From Anaeromyxobacter paludicola (GTDB taxonomy: Bacteria > Myxococcota > Myxococcia > Myxococcales > Anaeromyxobacteraceae), in the NCBI RefSeq assembly GCF_023169965.1, contig NZ_AP025592.1, positions 1,240,001-1,304,000 on the forward strand: a stretch of 64,000 nucleotides of DNA, written 5' to 3'. The notes below the pieces were generated by a model. It saw nothing but the letters and a program-made list of their open reading frames with translations. It did not search any database and had not been told where the DNA came from. The translations under genes were made by a program, and so were the position numbers. Below, one piece after another: positions 26,761 through 36,194 of this stretch (positions are counted from its first letter, which is position 1; each line of letters starts with the position of its first letter).

Positions 26761-28136
26761 CGCTCCCTCCCGATCCGCTTCACCACCCGCGCGGCGCCGG
26801 GGTGATCGGGATCGAGCTCCACCACGCTCACGTAGCCGCGGTCGAAGGAGCCGACGTAGATCCGGTCGCAGGCGGCGACGGGCGCGCTGCCGCCGGCGCA
26901 GGCCACGTTCGGGCGCTGCTCGACGGCCATGCCGAAGGGCTGCTTGCCGAGCTCGGGCGTGCCGGTGGAGGAGAGGGCGAAGGTGCGGACCACCGTGCCG
27001 GTGTCGTCGTCGTAGAGGGTCATGCTGTCGTCGTCGGGGCTGGTCACGGCCACGAGGTCGCCCTTCCCGGCGCGCGCCGGCAGGACCTTCACCTGCGTCG
27101 AGCCGCGGTCGAGGGGGACGACGCGCGTGACGCGGGCGCTCGGGTCGCCGTAGGGCTGCTCGGTGAGCTCCACCACGGCGAGCGCGCCGGCCACGTCGTC
27201 GGTGGGCCGGGCGCCGGTGGAGGAGGCGGTGTCGGCGTCGTAGAGGCGGAGCGCGACGTAGGCGAGGCGGCTCGCGCCGGCGCGGGGGTTCGAGAGCGCG
27301 ATGCCGCGCGTCTCGGCGCCGCGCACGAGATCGTAGAGGTTCACCGCCGACACCGCGTCGTCGGAGTAGAGATCCACCCAGCGGATGGGGGCGTCCCCCA
27401 CCGCGGCGAAGCCCGAGGTGACGTAGAGCCGGCCCATCACCGCGTCGTAGGTGGAGGAGAAGGTGAACGAGGTCCCGAGCGAGATCCGGGTCTGCGTGGT
27501 CGGGCTCTCGAGCGCCACCTCGGTGAGGTAGCCGTCGTAGGCGGAGGCCCGCAGGAAGCTGACGAAGGCCGACTGCTGCGTCACCCCGTCCACGACGCGG
27601 CAGGCGAGCGTCACGCCGTACGGGTCCGCGAGCGCGATCTGGTTCGCGTCGGGGGCGACGTCGAGCGCCACCTTGCAGCCCTCGCCGCAGGCCAGCGCCC
27701 CCGTGTCCTCGTCGAGCGTCACCCGGTAGAGCGCGTTCTGGTTGCGCGAGGGGACGAGCACCTGCGCGGGGGGGACGCCGGACGGCGGCGTCCAGCCGGG
27801 GCAGGACTGGGCGTCGGCCACCACCACCTCGCCGCCCATGCTGCCGATCCGCGCGCTCCCCAGGATCGCGAGCGCGGCGTTCGGATCGGCCCGGGTGTCG
27901 CCCGAGGCGTCCGGATCGACGGCGATGAGCGTGCCGCCCTCGTTCAGGTCGTAGTTGAGGTCGAAGTTGGACGAGACGACGAGGAGCGCGGTCTTCCCGT
28001 TCGAGAGCTTCGCGAGCGAGAGGCCGGTCGGGAAGTAGAACTGGCTCGTCGGGGGCGCCACCGCCCGGACCGACTCGCCGCAGCCGGCGGCGAGCAACAG
28101 CCCCAGCACCGCACATCCACCAAAGAATTCGCGCAC
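26757..28136 (-). CDS. Beta-propeller-like lipoprotein, unknown function
   Basis: 459 aa from the GTG at 28136. That start gives a compact lipoprotein signal (VREFFGGCAVLGLLLAAGCGES) and sits 11 bases after a -10 box; ATGs at 28208 and 28190 would put the promoter inside the gene. The mature protein has repeats such as LLVVSSNFDLNYDLNEGGTL, LVAVTSPDDDSMTLYDDDTG and IYVGSFDRGYVSVVELD, typical of YVTN/NHL-like propellers that bind or scaffold at the cell surface. Cys pairs (CPGW, CGEGC) may be oxidised. It overlaps and probably works with the next lipoprotein. Confidence 0.72.
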   Translation of the reverse strand: MREFFGGCAVLGLLLAAGCGESVRAVAPPTSQFYFPTGLSLAKLSNGKTALLVVSSNFDLNYDLNEGGTLIAVDPDASGDTRADPNAALAILGSARIGSMGGEVVVADAQSCPGWTPPSGVPPAQVLVPSRNQNALYRVTLDEDTGALACGEGCKVALDVAPDANQIALADPYGVTLACRVVDGVTQQSAFVSFLRASAYDGYLTEVALESPTTQTRISLGTSFTFSSTYDAVMGRLYVTSGFAAVGDAPIRWVDLYSDDAVSAVNLYDLVRGAETRGIALSNPRAGASRLAYVALRLYDADTASSTGARPTDDVAGALAVVELTEQPYGDPSARVTRVVPLDRGSTQVKVLPARAGKGDLVAVTSPDDDSMTLYDDDTGTVVRTFALSSTGTPELGKQPFGMAVEQRPNVACAGGSAPVAACDRIYVGSFDRGYVSVVELDPDHPGAARVVKRIGRER

Positions 28137-28147
28137 GCGGGCGCCGC

Positions 28148-28175
28148 ACCTTAGTCGGGAGGAGAAACGGGTCAA
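28148..28175 (-). promoter_or_regulatory. Predicted promoter of the lipoprotein-polA operon
   Basis: On the minus strand TTGACC (28175-28170), a 16-base spacer and TAAGGT (28153-28148). It starts the run of two lipoproteins, polA and the candidate selenoprotein, and places the GTG at 28136 almost at the transcript 5' end. Confidence 0.5.
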
Positions 28176-28204
28176 GGCGATTCGCCGCATCCCGGAGAGC
28201 GGGT

Positions 28205-30322
28205 TCACCGGCCCCCCGCGGCCTGGGCGGGCTCGGCCGGCGGCAGCTCCGCCTGGATCCGCCGGAAGTCGGCGACGTCGGCGAAGAGCGCCGCCACGCG
28301 CTTCATGAGGGCGAGCCGGTTCCCGCGCACCGCGGGGTCGTCCACCATCACCATCACCTCGTCGAAGAAGCGGTCCACCGCCGGCTTGAGGGCGGCCACG
28401 GCCCGGAGGACGGCCGGGTAGTCGCGGCGCTCGCGCAGCCGCACCACCTCCTCCTCCACCCGACCCACCTCGGCCTCGAGCGCGCGCTCCGCGTCGTCCC
28501 GCAGCAGCCCGGGGTCCACGCGGCCCGTCCCCTCCCCCTGCGCCTTCTCCTGGATGTTGGCGACGCGCTTGAAGGCGACCGCCAGCGGCACGAAGTCCGG
28601 CCGGCGCTTCACCTCGGCGAGGGCGGCGAGCCGCTCCCGGGCGTCCACCACGTCGTCGAAGCCGGCCGAGAGCACCGCCTCGACGAGATCGCCGTCGGCG
28701 CCCTCGCTCCAGAGGGCCTTGAGCCGGCCGCGCACGAAGTCGAGCACCTGCGCCTTCACCTGCTCGCGGGGGAGCACGAGCTTCGGGCCCACGGCCGCCA
28801 GGGCCCCGTCCACGGCGGCGGCGAGGGAGAGGTGGTAGCCCCGGTCCACGAGGATGCGCACCAGGCCGATGGCGGCGCGGCGCAGGCCGAAGGGATCGGC
28901 GGCGCCGGTCGCCTTCTCGCCGACGCCGATGATGCCGGCCAGCTGGTGGAGCCGGTCGGCGAGCCCGACGAGCGCGCCGAGATCGCCGCGCGGCATCTCC
29001 TCGGCGGCGCCGATGGGCCGGTAGTGGTCCTCGATGGCCGCGGCCACCTCGGGGTCGATCCCCTCGAGCCGGGCGTAGTGGGCGCCCATGATCCCCTGCA
29101 GCTCGGGGAACTCGCCCACCATGCCGGTGCCGAGGTCGGCCTTGCAGAGCCGGGCGGCGCGGTCGAGCTCGGGGGCGCGGCCGCCCAGCCCGAGCTGGCC
29201 CGCCAGCGCCAGCGCGATCTGGCCGATCCGCTCCACCCGCTCGAGCTCGCTGCCGAGCTTCGCCTGGTAGGTGCGGCGGCCCAGGTCGCCGACGCGGCTC
29301 TCGAGCGAGCGCTTGCGGTCCTCCTCGAAGAAGAAGCGGGCGTCGGCGAGGCGGGCGCGGAGCACGCGCTCGTAGCCGTGGCGGGCGACCTTCGGGTCCT
29401 TCACCGGGGTGCCGGACACGGCGATGAACCGGTTCTGCAGCCGCCCCTTCCCGTCCACCACCGCGAAGTAGCGCTGGTGGTTGCGCATCTCGGAGACCAC
29501 CACCTCGGCCGGGAGCGAGAGGTTCGACTCCTCGAAGGTGCCGGCGATGGCGGTGGGGGACTCGACGAGGAAGGTGACCTGGTCCACCAGGGCCGGGTCG
29601 GGCCGGACGGCGCCGCCCGCCTTCCTCGCGGCCTGGGCGAGCTGCTTCTCCACGAGCGCCTTGCGCTCGACCGGGTCCACGATCACGCCGGCCTGCCGCA
29701 GCTTCGCGACGTAGTCGGCGTAGGTGCCCTTGAGCTTCACCGGCCGGGGCGCGACGAAGCGGTGGCCGCGGGTCTCGGCGCCGGAGGCGACGTCGCCGTA
29801 GCGCACCGGCAGCACCTTGCCGCCGTAGAGGGCCACGAGCCAGCGCACCGGCCGCGCGAAGGTGACGGTCTCGTCGCCCCAGCGCATCGCCTTCCGGAAG
29901 CGGATGCGGGGGAGGAGCGCCTCGAGCAGGCCCGGCAGCACCTTCTCCGCCTTCTGCCCCTTCTCGAGCTTCTCGACGGCGAGCCGCTCGCCCTTGGGGG
30001 TCTGCGCGCGCTTCAGCGCGGCGACCTCCACCCCCTGGCTCCTCGCGAAGCCGAGCGCCGCCGGGGTGGGCTTGCCGGCCGCGTCGAAGGCGGCCTGGAC
30101 CGACGGTCCGAGGGCCTCGGTGCGCGCGTCGGGCTGCTTCGCCGCGACGCCCTCGGCCACCACCGCGAGCCGCCGCGGGGTGCCGACCGCCCTCACCGCG
30201 CCGTGCGCGAGCCGCGCCTCGTCGAGCGCCTTGCCGAGGTCCTCCTCGAGCTGTCGCAGCGCCGACGGGACCATGCCCGCCGGGAGCTCCTCGGTGCCGA
30301 TTTCAAAGAGAAGGTCTGCCAT
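28205..30322 (-). CDS. glyS: Glycyl-tRNA synthetase beta subunit
   Basis: 705 aa. It starts ADLLFEIGTEELPAGMV, the standard beta-subunit N-terminus, and contains RAVGTPRRLAV, FRKAMRWGDETVTFARPVRWLVAL, NHQRYFAV, ADARFFFEEDRK and the HD-like YARLEGI and ADRLHQLAG regions, ending with the anticodon-binding DALRE-like helices (FFDEVMVMVDDPAVR NRLALM region). Together with GlyQ it forms the alpha2beta2 enzyme that charges tRNA-Gly. It lies 23 bases after glyQ. Confidence 0.97.
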   Translation of the reverse strand: MADLLFEIGTEELPAGMVPSALRQLEEDLGKALDEARLAHGAVRAVGTPRRLAVVAEGVAAKQPDARTEALGPSVQAAFDAAGKPTPAALGFARSQGVEVAALKRAQTPKGERLAVEKLEKGQKAEKVLPGLLEALLPRIRFRKAMRWGDETVTFARPVRWLVALYGGKVLPVRYGDVASGAETRGHRFVAPRPVKLKGTYADYVAKLRQAGVIVDPVERKALVEKQLAQAARKAGGAVRPDPALVDQVTFLVESPTAIAGTFEESNLSLPAEVVVSEMRNHQRYFAVVDGKGRLQNRFIAVSGTPVKDPKVARHGYERVLRARLADARFFFEEDRKRSLESRVGDLGRRTYQAKLGSELERVERIGQIALALAGQLGLGGRAPELDRAARLCKADLGTGMVGEFPELQGIMGAHYARLEGIDPEVAAAIEDHYRPIGAAEEMPRGDLGALVGLADRLHQLAGIIGVGEKATGAADPFGLRRAAIGLVRILVDRGYHLSLAAAVDGALAAVGPKLVLPREQVKAQVLDFVRGRLKALWSEGADGDLVEAVLSAGFDDVVDARERLAALAEVKRRPDFVPLAVAFKRVANIQEKAQGEGTGRVDPGLLRDDAERALEAEVGRVEEEVVRLRERRDYPAVLRAVAALKPAVDRFFDEVMVMVDDPAVRGNRLALMKRVAALFADVADFRRIQAELPPAEPAQAAGGR

Positions 30323-30345
30323 GTCCGTTGTCCTGTGGGGGGCCG

Positions 30346-31287
<942 letters not shown>

Positions 31288-31324
31288 CGTCGATTCGACC
31301 GGCCGGACCGGCGCCGGACCGGGC

Positions 31325-31353
31325 ACGGTAGGACCCCCCGCCACGCCTGTCAA
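31325..31353 (-). promoter_or_regulatory. Strong predicted sigma-70 promoter of glyQS
   Basis: On the minus strand, TTGACA (31353-31348), exactly 17 bases of spacer, then TACCGT (31330-31325). The -35 box is a perfect consensus. The glyQ ATG is about 30 bases downstream of the predicted start site. Confidence 0.7.
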
Positions 31354-31417
31354 ACGAGAAGAGGACCGGGGGGTTCCGGGCCGCGGGGCGCGTGCCGGAA
31401 TGTGCGCGCGGCCCCCC

Positions 31418-32188
31418 TCAGCCCAGCATGGGCCCGAGCTCGTCGAGGAACTTCCGGCTCGCCAGCCGGTGGCCCACGAGGTGCTCCACGAAGCGGGCCA
31501 GGAGCCGCTGCGCCTCGGCCCCCGCGGCCGGGGTGAGCGGGGCCAGGGCGGCCTCCTCCAGGCCGGCGCGGGAGAGCCGCAGCAGGGCGTCGAGCGCCTC
31601 GGCCGAGACCGGCGTGCCCCCCGCCCCGCTCCCGGCGCAGGGCGGGCAGAGCGCCCCCCCGTGGGAGAGGTCGAAGGCGTGGCGCGGGGCGTCGCCGGCC
31701 GTCACTGGCGCGCCGCAGCGGGCGCAGGCGTCGAGGCGGGGGGCGAACCCGGCCTCGCGCAGCGCGCCGAGCTCGAAGGCCCGCAGCGCGGCCGGGCGCG
31801 CGGGGGCGCGGTCGAGCAGCGCGAGGTAGTCGCAGAGCAGCTGGAAGAGCTCGGGGTGCGGCTCGGCGTCGCGGGTGAGCTCGCGCGCGAGGTCGCAGGC
31901 GTAGCCGGCGCAGGCGATGCGGGTGAGGTCGCCGCGGATGCCGCCGAAGGCCGCCCGGACCGAGACCGTCTCGAGCCCGTAGAGATCGCCGGAGGGGCGC
32001 TCCTTGAGCGAGGCGACGAGGACCGTGAACGGCTCGAGGGCGCCGCCGAAGCGCTTGCGGGAGGCGCGGGCGCCCCGCGCGAAGGCGGAGAGCTTGCCCC
32101 GCTCCTCGGTGAAGAGCGAGACCACCCGGTCCGACTCGCCGTAGTCGGTGGTGCGCAGGACCACGGCGAGGAGCTCGAGCCGGGTCAC
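31418..32188 (-). CDS. recO: DNA repair protein RecO
   Basis: 256 aa. The N-terminal OB fold shows [35 protein letters not shown]. The C-terminal helical part has a zinc-type pair, CARC near residue 152 and CPPC near 179. RecO loads RecA onto SSB-coated single-stranded DNA together with RecR. The GTG start at 32188 overlaps the stop of the RodZ-like gene by 4 bases. Confidence 0.93.
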   Translation of the reverse strand: MTRLELLAVVLRTTDYGESDRVVSLFTEERGKLSAFARGARASRKRFGGALEPFTVLVASLKERPSGDLYGLETVSVRAAFGGIRGDLTRIACAGYACDLARELTRDAEPHPELFQLLCDYLALLDRAPARPAALRAFELGALREAGFAPRLDACARCGAPVTAGDAPRHAFDLSHGGALCPPCAGSGAGGTPVSAEALDALLRLSRAGLEEAALAPLTPAAGAEAQRLLARFVEHLVGHRLASRKFLDELGPMLG

Positions 32189-32703
32189 CGGGTCACCGGG
32201 GGCGCCGCCTCCGGCTGGTAGTAGGAGCCGCGCTCGCCCGGGGTCCGGGTCGGGTCGAGCTTGAGCGGGGCGGGGCGGCGGGTCGAGGCGAAGAGCACCA
32301 GCGCCAGCGCCGCGGCGGCGAGGAGGACGGCGACCAGCAACCGCGGGTCGAGGGAGCGCCGCGGCCGGGGCCGCGCGGGCGCCTCGGCCTCGGCCGCGCC
32401 GAGCCCGCCCTCCACCTCCTGCCAGCGGAGCACCACCTCGTCCGGATCGAGCCCCGCCGCGCCGGCCCAGGCGCGCAGGTAGCCGAGCAGGTAGGCGCGG
32501 GGCGGCATGCGGGCGAGCTCCCCCGACTCGAGGGCCTCGACGATGCCGGTGCCGAGCTTGGCGCGGCGCCCCACCTCCTCGCGATCGAGGCCGCGCAGCT
32601 CGCGCTCACGCTCCAGCCAGCGGCCGAAGGAGGCCACGTCGGGCGGCGCCTCGGCGCCCTCCTCGAACGGAGACGGCGCGACCGGTCCCTCGCGCTCAGC
32701 CAT
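32185..32703 (-). CDS. RodZ-like helix-turn-helix membrane protein
   Basis: 172 aa. Residues 24-95 form the RodZ-type HTH (FGRWLERERELRGLDREEVG, ALESGELARMPPRAYLLGYLRAWA). A membrane helix spans about 121-141 (LLVAVLLAAAALALVLFAS), followed by about 30 periplasmic residues, much shorter than the RodZ periplasmic domain. RodZ links MreB filaments to the wall-synthesis machinery in rod-shaped cells; a reduced member may keep only that anchoring role. It overlaps recO. Confidence 0.78.
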   Translation of the reverse strand: MAEREGPVAPSPFEEGAEAPPDVASFGRWLERERELRGLDREEVGRRAKLGTGIVEALESGELARMPPRAYLLGYLRAWAGAAGLDPDEVVLRWQEVEGGLGAAEAEAPARPRPRRSLDPRLLVAVLLAAAALALVLFASTRRPAPLKLDPTRTPGERGSYYQPEAAPPVTR

Positions 32704-32718
32704 GTGCCCTCCCGTCGC

Positions 32719-33468
32719 TCACTGGAGGAGATCGTGCCGGTGGCGGCAGTCGTTCGCCATCTCGCCCTCGCCGCCCAGCTCCACGCAGCGCTCGAAGGCG
32801 TTCCGCGCCTTCTCGGCGTCGCCGCGCCGGAGGTGGACGAGCCCCATCTCCCGCCAGGCCCCCGGGTCGCGCTCGCAGGTCCGGGCCCAGCGCTCGAAGG
32901 TCTCGAGCGCGTCGCCGGTCCGGCCCTGGTCGAGCTGCATGCCCCCGAGCGCCTCGAGCGCCTCGCAGCTGCGCGGGTTCTGCGCCACCGCGGCCCGGAT
33001 CTCGGCGAAGCCCTCGTCCTTGCGATCGAGCTGGTAGTACAGCACGAGCGCGCGGTTCTTCCGGGCGTAGATGGGAGTCTCGTAGTACATGTTGCCGAGC
33101 GCGGCGTCGAACTCGGCCAGCGCCTCCTTGGGCCGGCCGGTGCGCGCCAGCAGCTGCCCGAGGTCGTTGTGCGCCTCCGAGTAGTCCGGCCGCAGCTCGG
33201 CGGCCCGGCGGTACTCCTTCTCGGCCTCGGCGGTCCGCCCGAAGAGCTCGAAGGCCACCCCGCGGCCGAGGTGCGCCTCCGGGAGCGCCTCGTTGGCGGC
33301 GAGCGCGGCGTCGAACTCGCGCATGGCGTCCTGCGGGCGGTGGTTGCGGAGGGCCTCCAGGCCGAGCCCGTTGTGGATCTCGGAGGAGTCCCGCTCCTGC
33401 TTGCTGGGGGCGTGGGAGCAGGCGGCGGCGAGGAGGGCGAGGAGCAGCGGGCGGCGCAGTCGATTCAT
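32719..33468 (-). CDS. TPR lipoprotein, Tgl/PilF-like pilotin
   Basis: 249 aa. A lipoprotein signal (MNRLRRPLLLALLAAACSHA) is followed by about six TPR units, e.g. AEAEKEYRRAAELRPDYSEA, PKEALAEFDAALGN, GDALETFERWARTCERDPGA. Size, lipobox and TPR count match Myxococcus Tgl and E. coli/Neisseria PilF-PilW, outer-membrane lipoproteins needed to assemble the type IV pilus secretin PilQ. No pilus gene is adjacent, so the assignment rests on architecture. Cysteines near residues 190-220 could form disulfides. Confidence 0.7.
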   Translation of the reverse strand: MNRLRRPLLLALLAAACSHAPSKQERDSSEIHNGLGLEALRNHRPQDAMREFDAALAANEALPEAHLGRGVAFELFGRTAEAEKEYRRAAELRPDYSEAHNDLGQLLARTGRPKEALAEFDAALGNMYYETPIYARKNRALVLYYQLDRKDEGFAEIRAAVAQNPRSCEALEALGGMQLDQGRTGDALETFERWARTCERDPGAWREMGLVHLRRGDAEKARNAFERCVELGGEGEMANDCRHRHDLLQ

Positions 33469-33478
33469 GGGGGTTCGG

Positions 33479-33928
33479 TCAGAAGCTGGAGAGCAGGCGC
33501 CCGAGCGCCTGGCGGGGATCGCGGGGCGCCGCCGCGGCGGGCGGCGGAGGGACGCCGAAGGCGGTGATCCGCTTCAGGGTCCGCTCCTGCAGCTCCGGCG
33601 CGAGGTTCCGGAAGTTGAGGTTGTCGAGCATGAAGCCCATGGACTCGAGGAACTGCAGCCCCTCCACCTCGGTGCCGCGGTAGTCCTCGATGCCCACCTC
33701 GCGGCGGTCGTGCAAGTAGACCACGTTCTCGCCGCTCGCGGGCAGGGACAGGACCACGAAGACGGAGAAGCTGCCGCCCGGGTTGCGGAGGCCGACGAGG
33801 TAGCCCTGAACCGCCTGCGCCGGCCGGCCGGGCACCGAGATCTGGGGCTGGTTGATGCTCTCCACGATCGCCACCACCCGCTCCCGGGTGGCGGGGATGA
33901 AGCGCAGGCTCGGATCGGGCTGGAACAC
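33479..33928 (-). CDS. Hypothetical protein, 149 aa, unknown function
   Basis: No signal peptide or membrane helix. The sequence is a mixed alpha/beta fold with VVAIVESINQPQISVPGRPA, GYLVGLRNPGGSFSVFVVLS, a YLHDRREVGIEDYRGTEV loop and GLQFLESMGFMLDNLNFRNL. A Pro/Ala-rich segment leads to the C-terminus. It sits 10 bases before the Tgl-like gene and 15 after another hypothetical, so it may belong to the same surface or motility function. I do not recognise the family. Confidence 0.65.
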   Translation of the reverse strand: MFQPDPSLRFIPATRERVVAIVESINQPQISVPGRPAQAVQGYLVGLRNPGGSFSVFVVLSLPASGENVVYLHDRREVGIEDYRGTEVEGLQFLESMGFMLDNLNFRNLAPELQERTLKRITAFGVPPPPAAAAPRDPRQALGRLLSSF

Positions 33929-33943
33929 GGGTGACCTCGCGGG

Positions 33944-34393
33944 CTAGCGGGCGACGAGAGGATACTCCTCCGTGAAGGACGCCGTCTCGGCGGCGGTGCG
34001 GCGCATCTCCACGGCGGGGGCGTCGATGGCCACCTCGGTGCCGTGCGGCGTCCCCTCGCCCAGCACCACGCGCAGCGTGGCGTCGGCCGGGCCGGGGCCG
34101 TCGTCGGGGCGCTTGCGGGCCTCCAGGGTGACCCGGTTCTCGCCGGCGTGGAGGAACTTCGTGACCTCCATGACGAGCCGCGCGTCCCCCGCGCGGACCT
34201 CGCGGATCCACTGGGAGTTGACGAAGACGCTCACGTCGTACTGCGCCGCCTCGGGCCGGCTCTGCTCGGCGACGAGGAAGTAGCGGCGGGTGGGCGGCGC
34301 GGGCGCGTCGGCGCCGCTCGCGGGGGCCGCCGGCGCGGCGGGCGCGCCCGCGGCGAGGAGGGTCGCGGCGAGCAGTGGCGCGAGGGACGGCAT
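33944..34393 (-). CDS. Secreted hypothetical protein, 149 aa
   Basis: The signal peptide LAPLLAATLLAAGAPAAPA and an Ala/Pro linker precede a single beta-rich domain (RRYFLVAEQSRPEAAQYDVS, VFVNSQWIREVRAGDARLVM, VTLEARKRPD) that looks like a carbohydrate- or surface-binding sandwich. No active site is visible. It is encoded between queE and another hypothetical on the minus strand and is probably periplasmic. Function unknown. Confidence 0.65.
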   Translation of the reverse strand: MPSLAPLLAATLLAAGAPAAPAAPASGADAPAPPTRRYFLVAEQSRPEAAQYDVSVFVNSQWIREVRAGDARLVMEVTKFLHAGENRVTLEARKRPDDGPGPADATLRVVLGEGTPHGTEVAIDAPAVEMRRTAAETASFTEEYPLVAR

Positions 34394-34446
34394 GCTCTCC
34401 GGGCTTGTAGCCGCCCCGCGGCGGCAGGGTCAAGCGGCGCGGCGCG

Positions 34447-35079
34447 TCAGACGCCGCGGGCCGTGGCGCCCCAGACGATCTTGTGGATCTGGAGGTTGAG
34501 CCGGGCCTCGACGCCGCTCTCCAGGATCCAGCGCGCCAGGTCCTTCGAGTCCACGGCGCCGTGCACCGGCGAGACCAGCACCGCCACCCGCCCCGGCAGC
34601 GCGTGGCGCCGCATCACCTCGAGCGACCAGCGCCAGTCGTCCTCGCTCGCGACCACGAACTTCACCTCGTCGTGGGGACGCAGCGACGCGAGCCAGCCGA
34701 AGTCCTTCGCCACCTCGCCCGAGCCGGGGGTCTTCACGTCGGCGATGCGGACCACCTCGGGCGGGAGGGCGTCCATGGGGCGCTGGCCGTGGGTCTCCAC
34801 GGTGACCTCGTAGCCCTCCGCGAGCAGCTCGCGGGCGAGCTCCGGCAGCTCCTTCTGGAGCAGCGGCTCGCCGCCGGTGAGGAGCACGAGCTTGCAGGGG
34901 TGACGGCGCACCTCGGCCAGGATCTCGGCGCGCGACAGGTCGCGCCCGCCCTGGAAGGCGTAGGCGGTGTCGCAGTAGACGCAGCGCAGGTCGCAGCCGG
35001 TGAACCGCACGAAGACGCAGGGCCTCCCGGCCCGCGTCCCCTCCCCCTGGATGCTGAAGAAGATCTCGGTGACGCGCAC
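34447..35079 (-). CDS. queE: 7-carboxy-7-deazaguanine synthase QueE
   Basis: 210 aa. The radical SAM motif CDLRCVYCDT (C-x3-C-x2-C, near residue 29) follows the family start VTEIFFSIQGEGTRAGRPCVFVRFTGC. LLTGGEPLLQ and VETHGQRP are the SAM-binding and substrate-side segments, and IADVKTPGSGE comes later. The enzyme makes the deazaguanine ring of queuosine and related nucleosides. The C-terminus ends LNLQIHKIVWG, as is typical. No other que genes are nearby. Confidence 0.95.
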   Translation of the reverse strand: MRVTEIFFSIQGEGTRAGRPCVFVRFTGCDLRCVYCDTAYAFQGGRDLSRAEILAEVRRHPCKLVLLTGGEPLLQKELPELARELLAEGYEVTVETHGQRPMDALPPEVVRIADVKTPGSGEVAKDFGWLASLRPHDEVKFVVASEDDWRWSLEVMRRHALPGRVAVLVSPVHGAVDSKDLARWILESGVEARLNLQIHKIVWGATARGV

Positions 35080-35088
35080 GAGGACGTT

Positions 35089-35847
35089 CTAGCGCGAAAC
35101 CGCGAGCGGGGCCTTGCCGGAGAGCGCCGGCGGCTCCGCGACCGTGGGCGCCTGCGCGGGCGGCACGGGGACGGGCGTGGGGTGCGACTGCAGCGTGCCG
35201 TCGCCCTTCATGCGCTTGAGCTCGGAGCGGACCCGCTGCGGGTAGATCCAGAACCGCTCCGGCACCTCGCCGGAGTCGAGGTACTCGCGGATGCGCGCCG
35301 GGCCGGCGTTGTAGGCCATGAGCGCGAGCTCGTGGCTCCGGTTGAAGGCCCGGAAGAGCCGGCGGTAGTAGCGGACGCCCGCCCGGATGTTGGAGTCGGG
35401 GTCGTTCGGGTCCTCGTCGAGCCCGGACCGCTCCGCCTCGTGGGCGAAGGTCTCGGGCTTGAGCTGCATGAGCCCGAGGGCGCCGCGCTCGCTGGTGGCG
35501 TCCGAGTTGAAGCCCGACTCCACCGCGATGATCGCGAGGACCATGAGCGGGTCGAGCTCGGCGAGCTTCGCCTCGTCGACGATCACCTGCGCGAGGTGCG
35601 ACCGATCCGACTCGGGCAGGTGCGGCAGCCGGCGCTTGAGCTGGGCCTTGATCCGGCCGAGCCAGTTGACCGGCGCGGGCGGCGAGGCGGCCGGCGCGGC
35701 GGCCGGCTGCTCGCTCGCCGACTGCTCCCGGGACAGCCGGGAGAGATCGACCGACTCGGCGAGGGGGCGCGACACGACCAGCAGGCCCGCGAAGGCGGCC
35801 AGGGCCACGAGCGCCGAGAAGACCCCCCTCGCCCAGGAGGTCCTCAA
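35089..35847 (-). CDS. Lytic transglycosylase, SLT domain
   Basis: 252 aa. The N-terminal anchor (VFSALVALAAFAGLLVV) precedes a linker and an SLT domain (about 90-205): IIAVESGFNSDATSERGALGLMQL holds the catalytic glutamate and the GLMQ signature, then NIRAGVRYYRRLF and LMAYNAGPARIREY. It should cleave peptidoglycan in the periplasm, with turnover or insertion of envelope machines as roles. The TTG start at 35847 overlaps the phasin-like gene's stop by 4 bases. A Pro-rich tail ends the protein. Confidence 0.9.
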   Translation of the reverse strand: MRTSWARGVFSALVALAAFAGLLVVSRPLAESVDLSRLSREQSASEQPAAAPAASPPAPVNWLGRIKAQLKRRLPHLPESDRSHLAQVIVDEAKLAELDPLMVLAIIAVESGFNSDATSERGALGLMQLKPETFAHEAERSGLDEDPNDPDSNIRAGVRYYRRLFRAFNRSHELALMAYNAGPARIREYLDSGEVPERFWIYPQRVRSELKRMKGDGTLQSHPTPVPVPPAQAPTVAEPPALSGKAPLAVSR

Positions 35848-36191
35848 GCCTGCTTCTCCCCGGCCGCGGCGTCCTTCTCCCTGGCCATGGCGTCGAGCCG
35901 CTGGTTCACGGCGTCGAGCCGCTGCTTCAGCTGCTCGATGTCCTCGCGCGTGGGCACCTTGAAGCGCTGGGCCGCGCGGCGCACCGCCTCGTCGATGGTC
36001 CGCTCGAGCTCCTGGCGCTGCGCGCCGAGCCGCTCGCCGAACTCGCGGGCGTGCTTCTTCATCTCCTCGGGCGAGATGCCGGCGGCGTCCACGAGCTTCT
36101 GGAGGACCTTCTCGGCCTCGGCCTCGGCGCGGTTCACGCCGACGAGCGCCTGCGACCAGGCTTCCTTGAACATCTCCTGCAGGTCGGCCAT
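35844..36191 (-). CDS. Phasin-like coiled-coil protein, 115 aa
   Basis: All-helical, charged sequence with strong heptad periodicity (EMKKHAREFGERLGAQRQEL, IEQLKQRLDAVNQRLDAMAR), no Cys, no membrane helix. This matches the short polyhydroxyalkanoate-granule-associated (phasin, PhaF-like) family, which coats granules or storage inclusions. It lies 3 bases after the larger phasin gene and overlaps the transglycosylase gene. No PHA synthase gene lies in the window, so the granule link is by family only. Confidence 0.72.
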   Translation of the reverse strand: MADLQEMFKEAWSQALVGVNRAEAEAEKVLQKLVDAAGISPEEMKKHAREFGERLGAQRQELERTIDEAVRRAAQRFKVPTREDIEQLKQRLDAVNQRLDAMAREKDAAAGEKQA

Positions 36192-36194
36192 CCC

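Noticed and set aside
21610-26805. A plus-strand open frame of more than 1,700 codons antisense to polA and the lipoproteins
   Set aside because: It is a product of high GC on the opposite strand; the minus-strand genes show family motifs and the plus frame shows none.
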